DNA of 64,000 nucleotides, from positions 2,604,001 through 2,668,000 of the forward strand of contig NZ_JAHWXK010000001.1 in assembly GCF_023091155.1 (NCBI RefSeq), given 5' to 3'. Positions 17,366 through 27,335 of the stretch are shown piece after piece. Origin of the DNA: Microbacterium sufflavum. GTDB taxonomy: Bacteria > Actinomycetota > Actinomycetes > Actinomycetales > Microbacteriaceae. The position numbers and the translations under genes are program-made. Position 1 is the first letter of the stretch; every line of letters starts with the position of its first letter. The notes under the pieces were generated by a model. That model saw only the letters and a list, made by a program, of their open reading frames with translations. It searched no databases and had not been told where the DNA came from.

Positions 17366-19042
17366 ATGTCCATTCCCCTGGCCGAACCGTCCGCTCTCGA
17401 CGAAGGAACGCTGCGGGTCATCCCGGTCGGCGGCCTCGGCGAGGTCGGCCGCAACATGACCGTGTTCGAGTACGACGGCAAGATCCTGATCGTCGATTGC
17501 GGCGTGCTGTTCCCCGAGGAGCACCAGCCCGGCGTCGACCTGATCCTGCCCGACTTCGAGCCCATCCGCGACCGTCTCGACGACATCGTCGGCGTGGTGC
17601 TCACGCACGGGCACGAGGACCACATCGGCGCCGTGCCGTACCTGCTGCGCCTGAAGAGCGACATCCCCCTGATCGGCTCCGGCCTGACACTCGCGCTCGT
17701 CGAGGCGAAGCTCAAGGAGCACCGCATCAAGGCGTTCACCCTCACCGTCAAGGAGGGGCAGAAGGAGAGGGTCGGGCCGTTCGACCTCGAGTTCGTGGCC
17801 GTCAACCACTCCATCCCCGACGCGCTCGCTGTCGCGATCCGCACGCCGGCGGGCATGGTGCTCGCGACGGGCGACTTCAAGATGGATCAGCTGCCCCTGG
17901 ACGGCCGCATCACTGACCTGCGCGCGTTCTCACGGCTGGGGGAGGAGGGCGTCGACCTCTTCCTCGTGGACTCCACGAATGCCGACGTCCCCGGGTTCAC
18001 CCCGACCGAGCGTTCGATCGGTCCCGTGCTCGATCAGGTGATCGGCAAGGCCCCGCGCCGCGTCATCGTCGCCAGCTTCTCCAGCCACGTGCACCGCGTG
18101 CAGCAGGTGATCGACGCCGCGCACGCGCACGGACGGCGCGTCGCCTTCCTCGGTCGCAGCATGGTGCGCAACATGACCATCGCCGAGCAGCTCGGCTACC
18201 TCAAGGTGCCCGCGGGCGTGCTGATCGACTTCAAGAAGGCCCGCGACCTGCCCGACGAGCAGATCGTCTACATGTCGACGGGGTCGCAGGGCGAGCCGAT
18301 GGCGGTGCTCAGCCGCATGGCGAACGTCGACCACGCGATCGAGGTGAGCGAGGGTGACACGGTCATCCTCGCCTCGAGCCTCATCCCCGGCAACGAGAAC
18401 GCGGTCTACCGTGTGATCGACGGTCTCACGAAGCTCGGCGCGAACGTGGTCCACAAGGCGAACGCGCGGGTGCACGTGTCCGGCCACGCGGCGGCGGGCG
18501 AGCTGCTCTACTGCTACAACATCCTCAAGCCGAAGAACGTCCTCCCGGTGCACGGGGAGTACCGCCACCTGATCGCCAACGCCAAGCTCGCCCAGGACAC
18601 GGGCATCCCGGAGGAGAACACGATCATCGCCTCCAACGGCACCGTGATCGACCTCAAGGACGGCGTGGCCCGCGTGAGCGGACAGCTCGATCTCGGGTTC
18701 GTGTATGTGGACGGCTCCACGGTGGGCGAGATCACCGACGCGGATCTGAAGGACCGGCGGATCCTGGGCGAGGAGGGGTTCATCTCGGTCATCGTCGTGG
18801 TGGACGCGGCGACCGGTCGCATCATCTCCGGCCCCGAGATCCACGCCCGCGGCGTGGCGGAGGACGACTCGGTCTTCGACGACGTCGCGCCGAAGATCGT
18901 CGCCGCGCTCAAGGAGGCTTCGGGCAACGGCGTGCGCGACACGCACGCCCTCTCCCAGGTCGTGCGCCGCACGATCGGCCGCTGGGTCAACCAGAAGCTC
19001 CGTCGCCGTCCGATGATCGTGCCCCTCGTCATCGAGGCCTGA
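17366..19042 (+). CDS. rnj: Ribonuclease J
   Basis: A 558-residue metallo-beta-lactamase/beta-CASP RNase with endonuclease and 5'-3' exonuclease activity on mRNA and rRNA precursors. The zinc motif HGHEDHIGAVPYLLR starts at H81. Further conserved parts are VATGDFKMDQ, the beta-CASP region FLGRSMVRNMTIAEQLGYLK, MSTGSQGEP, and the HVSGHAAAGEL motif, then a C-terminal domain. GAGGAGA precedes the ATG. With pnp 9 kb away, the window holds two main RNA decay enzymes. It probably shares a transcript with dapA. Confidence 0.95.
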   Translation: MSIPLAEPSALDEGTLRVIPVGGLGEVGRNMTVFEYDGKILIVDCGVLFPEEHQPGVDLILPDFEPIRDRLDDIVGVVLTHGHEDHIGAVPYLLRLKSDIPLIGSGLTLALVEAKLKEHRIKAFTLTVKEGQKERVGPFDLEFVAVNHSIPDALAVAIRTPAGMVLATGDFKMDQLPLDGRITDLRAFSRLGEEGVDLFLVDSTNADVPGFTPTERSIGPVLDQVIGKAPRRVIVASFSSHVHRVQQVIDAAHAHGRRVAFLGRSMVRNMTIAEQLGYLKVPAGVLIDFKKARDLPDEQIVYMSTGSQGEPMAVLSRMANVDHAIEVSEGDTVILASSLIPGNENAVYRVIDGLTKLGANVVHKANARVHVSGHAAAGELLYCYNILKPKNVLPVHGEYRHLIANAKLAQDTGIPEENTIIASNGTVIDLKDGVARVSGQLDLGFVYVDGSTVGEITDADLKDRRILGEEGFISVIVVVDAATGRIISGPEIHARGVAEDDSVFDDVAPKIVAALKEASGNGVRDTHALSQVVRRTIGRWVNQKLRRRPMIVPLVIEA

Positions 19043-19109
19043 CCCCGGATAGCCGCGGAAAGCCGCGTCATTGCGCGGAGATGTCGGCTGTTGGACGTAG
19101 CGTGGGAGC

Positions 19110-21818
19110 ATGGCCAGGAGCACCACGAAGACCGAGCGCGCGTCGACGACCGCGTCGTCGCGCCCCAAGCGGCAGTCGGCTTCCAAGGCGGCGCCGGCAC
19201 CCAAGAAGTACGTCGACGAAGCGGACAAGCCTCCGGTCGCCGTCCGCGCCTGGAACGGCCTGGCGCACGCGGTCGGCGGGCTCTTCCGTGCGTTCGGGCC
19301 GGAGACGCTCGAGAAGGACGACCGTCGCGACGGCTTCCCGTTCTTCCTGGTGATCCTGGCGGTGCTGGGCGCCGTCAACGAGTGGTTCTTCATCGGCAAC
19401 GAGATCGCGGCGAACATCAGCGCCTATTCGGTCGGTCTGTTCGTCGGCCGGGTCGCGTTCATCATGCCGGTGCTGTTGCTCCTCCTGGCCGGCTGGCTCT
19501 TCCGGCACCCGTCCTCCGTGCACGACAACGGGCGCATCGGGATCGGCTTCGGCCTGTTCGTGCTGGCGCTGTCGGCGATCTTCCATGTGGCCGGACCGCG
19601 GCCCCATCCGAACCAGGGGATGCCGGCTCTGAGCGAATCGGGCGGTCTCCTCGGCTGGCTCCTCGGACAGCCGGTCTCCTACCTCACCGACATCCCCGCC
19701 TACGTGCTGCTGTCGCTGCTGGTCGTCCTCAGCATCCTGATCCTGACCAAGACTCCGCCGAACCGCATCGGTTCGCGTCTCGGCGACCTCTACGCGTGGA
19801 TGTTCGACGCGGAGCGCCCGGAGAAGCCGACGAAGGACGCGGCGGCGATCGACGAGGCCGACAAGGTCGACGATCCCGACGTGCTGCCCTGGTGGCGCCG
19901 GAACAAGACGGGCCGCGAGGAGGATCCGGACGAGGGAACGCTCGGTTCCGACGACATCACGGCACTGCTCACCACGAACGAGCCGACGCCCGCGTACGAC
20001 CAGGCGGTCACGGTCGCCAATCCGTCGGAGGTAGCCACCGAGGTGCTCTCCGACGTCCGGTCCATCGCCGACTCCCTCGCTGAGCAGCAGACCACGGCCC
20101 TCCTCGACGACGAGTCCGACACGGGCGAGATGCCCGAGCTCCCCGGGCTCGACGGCTTCGGTACCGAAGGGCCGGGGGAGCGGGGGCCACAGGCTCCGGT
20201 CGCTCCGTACATCCTTCCGTCGCCCGGCGTGCTCTCCGAGGGGCCGCCCTCGGTCGCGCGTTCCGACGCGAACGACCGCATCGTCGAGCAGATCACCAGC
20301 GTCCTCGACCAGTTCAAGGTCGACGCGAAGGTCACCGGCTTCTCCCGCGGCCCGACGGTCACGCAGTACGAGGTCGAGGTCGGTCACGGCGTCAAGGTCG
20401 AGAAGATCCTGCAGCTCAGCAACAACTTCGCCTACGCCGTCGCCTCGAACGACGTCCGCATCCTCTCTCCGATCCCTGGCAAGAGCGCGATCGGCATCGA
20501 GATCCCGAACACCGACCGGGAGACGGTGGCCCTCGGCGACGTGCTGCGTTCCGCCGCAGCGCAGAAGAGCACTCACCCGCTCACGATCGGCGTCGGCAAG
20601 GACGTGGGCGGCAACTTCGTCGTCGCGAACCTCGCCAAGATGCCGCACCTCCTCGTCGCCGGCTCCACCGGCTCGGGTAAGTCGAGCTTCGTGAACTCGA
20701 TGATCACGAGTCTGCTGATGCGCGCTCGCCCGGCGGATGTGCGCATGGTGCTGATCGACCCGAAGCGCGTGGAGCTCACGAGCTATGCCGGGGTGCCGCA
20801 CCTCATCACCCCCATCATCACGAACCCCAAGAAGGCGGCTGAGGCGCTGCAGTGGGTCGTGAAGGAGATGGACATGCGGTACGACGACCTCGCGTCGTTC
20901 GGCTTCCGTCACATCGACGACTTCAACCGTGCCGTCCGCGCCGGTGAGGTCGAGGTGCCGGTCGGCAGCGAGCGGGTTCTCAAGCCCTACCCGTACCTGC
21001 TGGTCGTCGTCGACGAGCTCGCCGACCTCATGATGGTCGCCCCGCGTGACGTCGAGGACTCGATCGTGCGCATCACGCAGCTCGCTCGCGCGTCCGGCAT
21101 CCACCTGGTGCTCGCCACGCAGCGTCCGAGCGTCGACGTCGTCACCGGTCTCATCAAGGCCAACGTGCCGTCCCGGCTCGCGTTCGCGGTCACGAGCGTC
21201 ACCGACAGCCGCGTGATCCTCGACAGCCCCGGCGCCGACAAGCTGATCGGTCAGGGAGACGCGCTCTTCTCGCCGATGGGCTCGTCGAAGCCCTTCCGCC
21301 TGCAGGGTGCCTGGGTGGACGAGAAGGAGATCGACGCCGTCGTCAAGCACGTCACGCGTCAGGCTCGACCGGAGTACCGCGCCGATGTGCAGGAGGCGAT
21401 GGAGCCGAGCAAGAAGAAAGAGGTCGACGAGGACATCGGCGACGACCTCGAGCTCCTCCTCGCCGCGGCCGAGCTCATCATCTCGTCGCAGTTCGGATCC
21501 ACGTCGATGCTGCAGCGCAAGCTCCGCGTCGGGTTCGCGAAGGCCGGCCGGCTCATGGATCTGCTCGAGTCGCGTGAGGTCGTCGGCCCGTCGGAGGGGT
21601 CGAAGGCCCGCGACGTGCTGGCCACCCCGGAGCAGCTGCCGCAGGTCATGGCTCGCCTTCGCGGCGAGGACGTGCCCGCGTCCGCTCCGAGCGCCGGCGC
21701 ACCGGCCGCCGCACCTCCGTCGCCCGAGCGCGACCCGATCGCGGGGCAGTACGACGGGCTTCCGGTCGTGGAGGCGGAAGGCGATGAAGACGCCTGGGGC
21801 CTGACGGGACGCGACTGA
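19110..21818 (+). CDS. ftsK: DNA translocase FtsK/SpoIIIE
   Basis: A 902-residue septum-located motor that pumps chromosome ends across the division site. A basic N-terminal tail is followed by four membrane helices (about residues 70-230), then an acidic linker to about 380. The RecA-like motor has Walker [11 protein letters not shown] at about 518 and Walker [14 protein letters not shown], then [20 protein letters not shown]. The C-terminal winged-helix gamma domain (about 770-835, [20 protein letters not shown]) would read polar KOPS-like sites. TAGCGT at 19098-19103 ends six bases before the ATG, so expression may be leaderless and independent of rnj. Its stop shares one base with pgsA. 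Confidence 0.95.
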   Translation: MARSTTKTERASTTASSRPKRQSASKAAPAPKKYVDEADKPPVAVRAWNGLAHAVGGLFRAFGPETLEKDDRRDGFPFFLVILAVLGAVNEWFFIGNEIAANISAYSVGLFVGRVAFIMPVLLLLLAGWLFRHPSSVHDNGRIGIGFGLFVLALSAIFHVAGPRPHPNQGMPALSESGGLLGWLLGQPVSYLTDIPAYVLLSLLVVLSILILTKTPPNRIGSRLGDLYAWMFDAERPEKPTKDAAAIDEADKVDDPDVLPWWRRNKTGREEDPDEGTLGSDDITALLTTNEPTPAYDQAVTVANPSEVATEVLSDVRSIADSLAEQQTTALLDDESDTGEMPELPGLDGFGTEGPGERGPQAPVAPYILPSPGVLSEGPPSVARSDANDRIVEQITSVLDQFKVDAKVTGFSRGPTVTQYEVEVGHGVKVEKILQLSNNFAYAVASNDVRILSPIPGKSAIGIEIPNTDRETVALGDVLRSAAAQKSTHPLTIGVGKDVGGNFVVANLAKMPHLLVAGSTGSGKSSFVNSMITSLLMRARPADVRMVLIDPKRVELTSYAGVPHLITPIITNPKKAAEALQWVVKEMDMRYDDLASFGFRHIDDFNRAVRAGEVEVPVGSERVLKPYPYLLVVVDELADLMMVAPRDVEDSIVRITQLARASGIHLVLATQRPSVDVVTGLIKANVPSRLAFAVTSVTDSRVILDSPGADKLIGQGDALFSPMGSSKPFRLQGAWVDEKEIDAVVKHVTRQARPEYRADVQEAMEPSKKKEVDEDIGDDLELLLAAAELIISSQFGSTSMLQRKLRVGFAKAGRLMDLLESREVVGPSEGSKARDVLATPEQLPQVMARLRGEDVPASAPSAGAPAAAPPSPERDPIAGQYDGLPVVEAEGDEDAWGLTGRD

Positions 21819-22393
21819 TGGCCATTCCCCGGCAGCTCCCCAACGCGATCACGGTGGCGCGGATCCCGCTCGCGGTGGTCTTCTTCGTTCTCCTGCTCCT
21901 CGGGGGCACCTATGGAATCTCGGATCCGGTGGTGCGTTGGATCGCCGGCATCCTCTTCATCGTGGCCATCTCGACCGACTGGGTCGACGGGTATCTCGCG
22001 CGTCGCTACGACATTGTGAGCGACTTCGGGAAGCTGTGGGATCCGATCGCCGACAAGCTCCTCACGGGGGCCGGTTTCATCGGGCTGGCCATTCTGGGCG
22101 AGGTCAACTGGTGGATCGTGATCGTGATCCTCGTCCGCGAGTGGGGTATCACGATCCATCGTCTGGTGGTCGCGAGCGAGCATGTCGTCGCTGCCGCCTG
22201 GATGGGCAAGATCAAGACCGCGTTCCAGGGCGTGGCCCTCGGCTGGGCGTTGTTGCCGCTTCACGTGTGGATCGGTCTCGGTCCGTGGACGACCATCACC
22301 TTCCTGCTCATGCTGATCGTGCTCGTCCTCACGGTGGTCAGCGGAATCGACTACATCGTGGCGCAGGTACGCGGTTCGCGACAGCGGTCATGA
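21818..22393 (+). CDS. pgsA: CDP-diacylglycerol--glycerol-3-phosphate 3-phosphatidyltransferase
   Basis: A 191-residue membrane enzyme making phosphatidylglycerol phosphate, or a closely related CDP-alcohol phosphotransferase. The family signature is complete: DWVDGYLARRYDIVSDFGKL followed by WDPIADK (DG-x2-AR-x8-G-x3-D-x3-D). About five to six membrane helices surround it. It overlaps the ftsK stop by one base and the next gene by four (ATGA), so it sits in a coupled ftsK-pgsA-cinA unit. In mycobacteria the pgsA gene at this position (pgsA3) is followed by cinA and clgR, as here. Confidence 0.92.
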   Translation: MAIPRQLPNAITVARIPLAVVFFVLLLLGGTYGISDPVVRWIAGILFIVAISTDWVDGYLARRYDIVSDFGKLWDPIADKLLTGAGFIGLAILGEVNWWIVIVILVREWGITIHRLVVASEHVVAAAWMGKIKTAFQGVALGWALLPLHVWIGLGPWTTITFLLMLIVLVLTVVSGIDYIVAQVRGSRQRS

Positions 22394-22899
22394 CGTCGTT
22401 CACCCCTGAGATGGTCGTGGGCGCCCTGCGCGCGCGCGGCTGGACGCTCGGGGTCGCCGAGTCGCTGACCGGCGGCGCGGTCTGCGCGGCGCTGGTCGCC
22501 GTTCCCGGAGCCTCCGTCGTTCTCCTCGGCGGCGTGGTCGCGTATGCGACGCCGGTCAAGCATTCGCTGCTCGGGGTAGACGCCGAGCTGCTCGCGACAA
22601 AGGGACCCGTCCATCCCGAGGTGGCGCGGCAGATGGCCGAGGGGGTTCGCCACGCCGTCGCCGTCGACGGACGGTCGGCGGACGTCGGTATCTCCACCAC
22701 CGGGATCGCCGGGCCGCAGTCGCCGGACGGTCAGCCGGTCGGGACCGTCCATCTGGGCGTCGTCACTCCGGAGGGCACTCGCACGGAGGCGTTCGTCTTC
22801 GACGGCGACCGAGCGGCGGTGCGCGCGCAGTCGGTGGCGATGCTGGTGCGAATGCTGGCTGAGGCGGTCGGGGAATACGAGCCGACAGCCGAAGGTTGA
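22390..22899 (+). CDS. CinA C-terminal domain protein (PncC-like nicotinamide-nucleotide amidohydrolase)
   Basis: A 169-residue stand-alone CinA C-terminal domain. Hallmarks are TLGVAESLTGGAVCAALVAV near the N-terminus, GGVVAYATPVKHSLLGV, and ISTTGIAGPQSPDGQPVGTV in the core. In characterised members this domain deamidates NMN to nicotinate mononucleotide in pyridine-nucleotide salvage. The N-terminal molybdopterin-like domain of full CinA is absent. The start ATG overlaps the pgsA stop (ATGA). A candidate ECF-sigma promoter for clgR lies in its last 30 bases. Confidence 0.9.
   Translation: MTSFTPEMVVGALRARGWTLGVAESLTGGAVCAALVAVPGASVVLLGGVVAYATPVKHSLLGVDAELLATKGPVHPEVARQMAEGVRHAVAVDGRSADVGISTTGIAGPQSPDGQPVGTVHLGVVTPEGTRTEAFVFDGDRAAVRAQSVAMLVRMLAEAVGEYEPTAEG
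22872..22897 (+). promoter_or_regulatory. Candidate ECF sigma (SigH/SigR-type) promoter for clgR
   Basis: GGAAT at 22872-22876 is followed after 18 bases by GTT at 22895-22897. This matches the GGAAT-N18/19-GTT form recognised by redox/heat-stress sigma factors SigR and SigH in other actinobacteria. It lies within the 3' end of the cinA-like gene, about 120 bases before clgR. A second element, TAGACT at 22963-22968, could be a housekeeping -10. A small hairpin (TCGAGG-GGAA-CCTCGA, 22979-22994) lies in the leader. Confidence 0.5.
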
Positions 22900-23019
22900 T
22901 ACCGATGTGCTCACATTCAAACCACAGAGTGCAAGGGTAGATTCTGTGCAGGCCAGGAGGGCTAGACTGGCTGTCTCTTCGAGGGGAACCTCGATCGAAC
23001 ACATGGGGAGGAGGTTCCG

Positions 23020-23328
23020 ATGATTCTTGTACGACAGGAAATCGGCGATGTGCTGAGGGACTTCCGCCTGCAGAAGGGGCGCACCCTCCGGCAGGTCGCA
23101 AGCAAGGCGTCCGTCGCGCTCGGCTACCTCAGCGAGGTCGAACGCGGACAGAAGGAGGCGTCGAGCGAGATCCTCGCCTCGGTCGCGGAGGCCCTCGACG
23201 TTCCCATCTCCACCATCATGCGCGAGGTCGGGGATCGCATCTCCGTCCTCGAGGGCATCCAGGTCTTCCCCGACGTCGTTCCCGACGAGCTGGTCGCCTC
23301 GGTCGAGCCCGAGCTCTCGCTGCACTGA
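23020..23328 (+). CDS. clgR: XRE-type transcriptional regulator, ClgR-like
   Basis: A 102-residue protein with a Cro/CI helix-turn-helix over about residues 7-65 (IGDVLRDFRLQKGRTLRQVA, then ALGYLSEVERGQKEASSE). The latter is the characteristic recognition-helix region of ClgR, the activator of Clp protease genes and trehalose or stress genes in actinobacteria. GGAGGAGG precedes the ATG. Its place downstream of pgsA-cinA and upstream of recA matches the known mycobacterial and corynebacterial order. ClgR is itself a Clp substrate in other species. The C-terminus (VEPELSLH) does not end in a clear AA degron, so turnover here is uncertain. Confidence 0.87.
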   Translation: MILVRQEIGDVLRDFRLQKGRTLRQVASKASVALGYLSEVERGQKEASSEILASVAEALDVPISTIMREVGDRISVLEGIQVFPDVVPDELVASVEPELSLH

Positions 23329-23346
23329 CCACTCGGCCGGGTGACG

Positions 23347-23571
23347 ATGCGACGTAGCGAATTCCTTCGCGCCGTCGACGCGGAGTTCCAGGCGCGAGGG
23401 CCGTCACTGGTGAACGACCTCAGTCTGACGGCGGTCAACGGCCGTACCGCGAGCGAAGCGCTGGCGGACGGCGTGCCGCCCCGGGAGATCTGGCTCGCCC
23501 TGTGCGAGGAGATGGATGTTCCGCTGTCTCGGCGGCACGGCGTCGGACGGCTGGAGCCGCGGAGCCGCTGA
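23347..23571 (+). CDS. DUF3046 family protein
   Basis: A 74-residue protein beginning MRRSEFLRAVDAEFQARGPS. The arrangement L-x-G-RT-x-x-EAL followed by P-x-x-x-W-x-x-x-CE (here VNGRTASEALADGVPPREIW) is the DUF3046 pattern, a small actinobacterial family of unknown function almost always beside recA. ATG 23347 is chosen because family members start with M-R; GTG 23341 is in frame just upstream. It lies 18 bp after clgR and may be read with it. Confidence 0.83.
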   Translation: MRRSEFLRAVDAEFQARGPSLVNDLSLTAVNGRTASEALADGVPPREIWLALCEEMDVPLSRRHGVGRLEPRSR

Positions 23572-23842
23572 GTTGCTGCTCTCGTTCTCCGGGCTGTGCG
23601 GAACTCCGACACGCCGCGTTGCGCTGTTGTCGAAAATCTGTTCGAACCGGGCGTAGTCTTCTGCACAAGTGGTTTCGATGCCTGGATCATCACAGACCTC
23701 GGGTGGGCCGATGCAATGTCGGTGGCTCGTCCTAGCGTGAGGACCAGGCTGAAGAAGCCACACGCCTTGTCGGAGAGTTCCTTCCAGCCGGAAGAGCCGC
23801 GACAGCCTACAGGCGGCATCACACGCGCAGAAGGAGCACACC
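23572..23842 (+). promoter_or_regulatory. recA leader and promoter region
   Basis: A 271-bp gap without a gene. It contains the LexA box at 23630-23645 and TAGTCT at 23654-23659, a likely -10 just downstream of it. The distance from there to the recA ATG is about 185 bases, so the message should have a long leader. No hairpin of terminator strength was seen in that leader. Confidence 0.6.
23630..23645. promoter_or_regulatory. SOS box (LexA operator) of recA
   Basis: TCGAAAATCTGTTCGA has perfect outer half-sites TCGAA/TTCGA. It departs from the actinobacterial consensus TCGAAC-N4-GTTCGA mainly at the sixth base. The site lies just upstream of a TAGTCT -10-like element, well placed for LexA to block recA transcription. 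Confidence 0.8.
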
Positions 23843-24889
23843 ATGCCATCACCCGCCGACCGCGAGAAGTCCCTCGAGACCGCCCTCGCGCAGATCGACC
23901 GTCAGTTCGGAAAGGGCTCGGTCATGCGGCTGGGCAGCGATGAGCGCGCCCCCGTGGCAGTCATCCCCACCGGCTCCATCGCCCTCGACGTCGCCCTCGG
24001 GGTCGGAGGCCTGCCGCGTGGCCGCATCGTGGAGATCTACGGCCCGGAGTCCTCGGGTAAGACCACACTCACCCTGCACGCCATCGCCAATGCGCAGCGC
24101 GCGGGTGGTATCGCGGCGTTCATCGACGCGGAGCACGCGCTCGACCCCGACTACGCCGCGAAGCTGGGCGTCGACATCGATTCCCTGCTGGTGTCGCAGC
24201 CGGACACCGGTGAGCAGGCGCTGGAGATCGCCGACATGCTCGTGCGGTCCGGTGCCATCGATCTCATCGTCGTCGACTCGGTCGCGGCCCTCGTGCCGCG
24301 AGCCGAGATCGAGGGTGAGATGGGCGACTCCCACGTGGGTTTGCAGGCCCGGCTCATGTCGCAGGCGCTGCGCAAGCTGACGGGTGGGCTCAACCAGACC
24401 AACACCACGATGATCTTCATCAACCAGCTGCGCGAGAAGATCGGCGTCTTCTTCGGATCGCCCGAGACCACCGCCGGTGGAAAGGCGCTCAAGTTCTACG
24501 CCTCCGTGCGCATGGACATCCGACGGATCGAGACCCTCAAAGACGGAACCGACGCCGTCGGCAACCGTACGCGGGTCAAGATCGTCAAGAACAAGATGGC
24601 CCCGCCGTTCAAGCAGGCGGAGTTTGACATCCTCTACGGCGTGGGGATCTCTCGCGAGGGCAGCCTGATCGATTTCGGCGTGGAGCACGGGATCGTCAAG
24701 AAGTCTGGCTCGTGGTACACCTACGACGGCGACCAGCTGGGGCAGGGCAAGGAGAACGCGCGCACGTTCCTTCTCAACAACCCCGACATCGCCCTCGCCA
24801 TCGAGACGCAGATCAAGCAGAAGCTCGGCATCGGTGCGCAGCCCGCGCCCGCGTCTGCGGACGAGCTCGCTGAGCGTCGCCCGGCCTGA
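23843..24889 (+). CDS. recA: Recombinase RecA
   Basis: A 348-residue RecA that forms ATP-dependent filaments on single-stranded DNA for recombination and triggers LexA self-cleavage. Walker A is [10 protein letters not shown] (residues 67-76), with [20 protein letters not shown] and the L2 loop region [19 protein letters not shown]. No intein interrupts it, unlike some mycobacterial recA genes. GAAGGAG precedes the ATG. The stop shares one base with recX, so the two are translationally coupled. Regulation by LexA is supported by the upstream SOS box. Confidence 0.97.
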   Translation: MPSPADREKSLETALAQIDRQFGKGSVMRLGSDERAPVAVIPTGSIALDVALGVGGLPRGRIVEIYGPESSGKTTLTLHAIANAQRAGGIAAFIDAEHALDPDYAAKLGVDIDSLLVSQPDTGEQALEIADMLVRSGAIDLIVVDSVAALVPRAEIEGEMGDSHVGLQARLMSQALRKLTGGLNQTNTTMIFINQLREKIGVFFGSPETTAGGKALKFYASVRMDIRRIETLKDGTDAVGNRTRVKIVKNKMAPPFKQAEFDILYGVGISREGSLIDFGVEHGIVKKSGSWYTYDGDQLGQGKENARTFLLNNPDIALAIETQIKQKLGIGAQPAPASADELAERRPA

Positions 24890-25743
24890 TGAACGAGCAG
24901 CGTGGGGGCGATCCGGAACGGATCGCCCCCATCATCCCTCTCTTCGGAGGGGCGCCGTCTCGGCAGCCCTCACGACGGCCTACCCCGCCCGATCATTCGG
25001 GGGTGGACGCGCCGGCATCGACTGACGGCGCCGCGTCGTGGCGCTCGACCTGGCATCAGGCGCCGTCCGACTTCCCGCAGGAACCCGACGCGGGCACGCC
25101 GAGCGAACGGCATCCCGCACGCGGTCGACGCGGGCGATCGACAGCGGGCACCCCGGTCCCTCGGCTGCGCGCGATCGACGAGGGGACGCTCGGCGGGGCG
25201 GATGCCGAGCGGGGAGACGAGGACGGTCCCACCACGGAGGAGGTCCGTGTCGCGGCCGAAGAATCTCTGCTCCGCAAGCTTCGCACCCGCTCGTTGTCCG
25301 TCTCCGAAGCGCGCCTGGTCTTGAGAGGCCACGGGGTGGAGGCGAACGACGTCGACGACCTGATCGAGGATTTCTGCCGTCGCGGTTACCTCGACGACGC
25401 GGTGCTCGCCGAGATGCTCGTGACCTCGGGCGCCGAACGAAAGGGGCAGGGGCGTGTCGCGCTGTCCCGTGCGCTCGCCCAGCGCGGGATCCCGCGAGAG
25501 GTGATCCATGCGGCGCTGGAGGAACTCCCTGACGACGATGCGGAGCGGGCGCTGGAGTTCGCTCGCACCAAGGCGCGGTCTCTCAGCCGACTCGACGCCG
25601 ACACGGCGCTTCGTCGCCTCACGGGTCAGCTGGCGCGGCGTGGTTATGCCGGATCGGTCGCGATGACCGCCGCCAAGACGGCGCTGCGCGAGGCGTCGTC
25701 CGGTGGTTCCGGGTCCGGCGTGCGCTTCGTGGATTCCGACTGA
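24889..25743 (+). CDS. recX: RecA regulator RecX with long N-terminal extension
   Basis: A 284-residue protein. The RecX domain occupies about residues 120-278, with three-helix repeats such as RTRSLSVSEARLVLRGHGVE, FCRRGYLDDAVLAEMLVTSG, GIPREVIHAALEEL and LARRGYAGSVAMTAAKTAL. RecX caps RecA filaments and limits recombination. The first 120 residues are low-complexity and rich in Pro, Arg, Ser and Gly, and are probably disordered. Typical RecX is about 150-200 residues, so the extension is notable. It overlaps recA by one base, the usual arrangement for controlling RecA activity. Confidence 0.9.
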   Translation: MNEQRGGDPERIAPIIPLFGGAPSRQPSRRPTPPDHSGVDAPASTDGAASWRSTWHQAPSDFPQEPDAGTPSERHPARGRRGRSTAGTPVPRLRAIDEGTLGGADAERGDEDGPTTEEVRVAAEESLLRKLRTRSLSVSEARLVLRGHGVEANDVDDLIEDFCRRGYLDDAVLAEMLVTSGAERKGQGRVALSRALAQRGIPREVIHAALEELPDDDAERALEFARTKARSLSRLDADTALRRLTGQLARRGYAGSVAMTAAKTALREASSGGSGSGVRFVDSD

Positions 25744-25790
25744 GGGTGCCGCCCTGAGCGCGGTGACGGGGCTCGTACAATGGACAGATC

Positions 25791-27335
25791 ATGACTATCC
25801 CCCGCAGTGAACCGACGATCATCAGCGCCTCATCGGCGGCCGTCGACGACGACGGGCGACAGCGATCGTATGAGGTGCGTACCTTCGGGTGCCAGATGAA
25901 CGTGCACGACTCCGAGCGGCTGTCCGGTTCGCTCGAGAGCGCGGGCTACGTCCCTGCGCCCGCGGGCAGTGAAGCCGACGTCGTCATCATCAACACGTGC
26001 GCCGTGCGCGACAATGCGGCGGGCAAGTTGTACGGCACTCTCGGACACCTCGCCGCGGTGAAGCGTCGGAAGGCGGGCATGCAGATCGCCGTCGGTGGCT
26101 GTCTCGCACAGATGGACAAGCAGGCGGTGCTCGACAAGGCGCCGTGGGTCGATGTCGTCTTCGGAACGCACAACATGGGCTCCCTGCCCGGCCTCCTCGA
26201 GCGCGCCCGCCACAACGGAGACGCGGAGCTGGAGATCCTCGAGTCGCTCGAGGTGTTCCCGTCCACGCTTCCGACCAAGCGCGACTCCGCCCACAGCGGT
26301 TGGGTGTCGATCTCGGTCGGCTGCAACAACACCTGCACGTTCTGCATCGTTCCGAGCCTTCGTGGCAAGGAGAAGGACCGCCGCCCGGGCGACATCCTCA
26401 ACGAGATCCGGCTGCTGGTCGAGGACGGCGCGATCGAGGTCACCCTGCTCGGCCAGAACGTCAACTCGTATGGTGTGGAGTTCGGAGACCGCCAGGCCTT
26501 CGGCAAGCTGCTGCGCGCGGCCGGGCAGATCGAGGGCCTGGAGCGGATCCGATTCACGAGTCCGCATCCGGCCGCCTTCACCGACGACGTGATCGACGCG
26601 ATGGCCGAGACACCGAGCGTGATGCCGCAGCTGCACATGCCGCTCCAGTCGGGCAGCGACCGCATCCTCAAGGCCATGCGGCGTTCGTACCGCAGCGAGC
26701 GTTTCCTGGGCATCCTCGATCGGGTGCGGGCACGCATCCCGCACGCGGCCATCACGACCGACATCATCGTCGGGTTCCCGGGTGAGACCGAGGAGGACTT
26801 CGAAGACACGATGCGGGTGGTCGAGCAGGCACGCTTCTCCGGAGCCTTCACGTTCCAGTACTCGATCCGGGAGGGCACACCGGCGGCGACGATGGCGGAT
26901 CAGGTTCCGAAGGCCGTGGTGCAGGCCCGCTACGATCGCTTGATCGCACTGCAGGAGCGCATCTCGCTGGAAGAGAACCAGAAGCAGGTCGGCCGCGAGA
27001 TCGAGGTGCTCGTGTCGACCGGGGAGGGCAAGAAGGACGCCGAGACCCACCGCCTGACGGGCCGAGGCGAGGACAACCGTCTCGTGCACTTCGAGGTCCC
27101 GCCGGGGTCGGAGCTTCCGCGCCCGGGTGACGTCGTCACGGTGACGGTCACGCACGCCGCGCCGTTCCACCTGCTGGCCGATGACCCCACCGGCGCGCCT
27201 CTGCGCATCCGCCGGACACGGGGCGGAGATGCCTGGGACCGCTCGCAGGCGGAGTCGTGCGCGGTGCCGTCACCGAGTGCGAGCGGGTCGAGCGCCGTGT
27301 CGCTCGGGCTTCCGACGCTGCGCGTCGGCGTGTGA
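25791..27335 (+). CDS. miaB: tRNA-2-methylthio-N6-dimethylallyladenosine synthase
   Basis: A 514-residue radical-SAM methylthiotransferase acting on i6A37 of tRNAs that read UNN codons. The N-terminal domain supplies one iron-sulfur cluster through C34 ([11 protein letters not shown]), C70 (NTCAVRD) and C104 (GGCLAQM). The radical-SAM cluster is C178/C182/C185 in [14 protein letters not shown] domain follows at about residues 390-455, then a Ser/Pro-rich tail unlikely to be structured. TACAAT at 25776-25781 lies nine bases before the ATG, so the leader is at most a few bases. The end overlaps miaA, which makes its substrate base i6A. Confidence 0.95.
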   Translation: MTIPRSEPTIISASSAAVDDDGRQRSYEVRTFGCQMNVHDSERLSGSLESAGYVPAPAGSEADVVIINTCAVRDNAAGKLYGTLGHLAAVKRRKAGMQIAVGGCLAQMDKQAVLDKAPWVDVVFGTHNMGSLPGLLERARHNGDAELEILESLEVFPSTLPTKRDSAHSGWVSISVGCNNTCTFCIVPSLRGKEKDRRPGDILNEIRLLVEDGAIEVTLLGQNVNSYGVEFGDRQAFGKLLRAAGQIEGLERIRFTSPHPAAFTDDVIDAMAETPSVMPQLHMPLQSGSDRILKAMRRSYRSERFLGILDRVRARIPHAAITTDIIVGFPGETEEDFEDTMRVVEQARFSGAFTFQYSIREGTPAATMADQVPKAVVQARYDRLIALQERISLEENQKQVGREIEVLVSTGEGKKDAETHRLTGRGEDNRLVHFEVPPGSELPRPGDVVTVTVTHAAPFHLLADDPTGAPLRIRRTRGGDAWDRSQAESCAVPSPSASGSSAVSLGLPTLRVGV

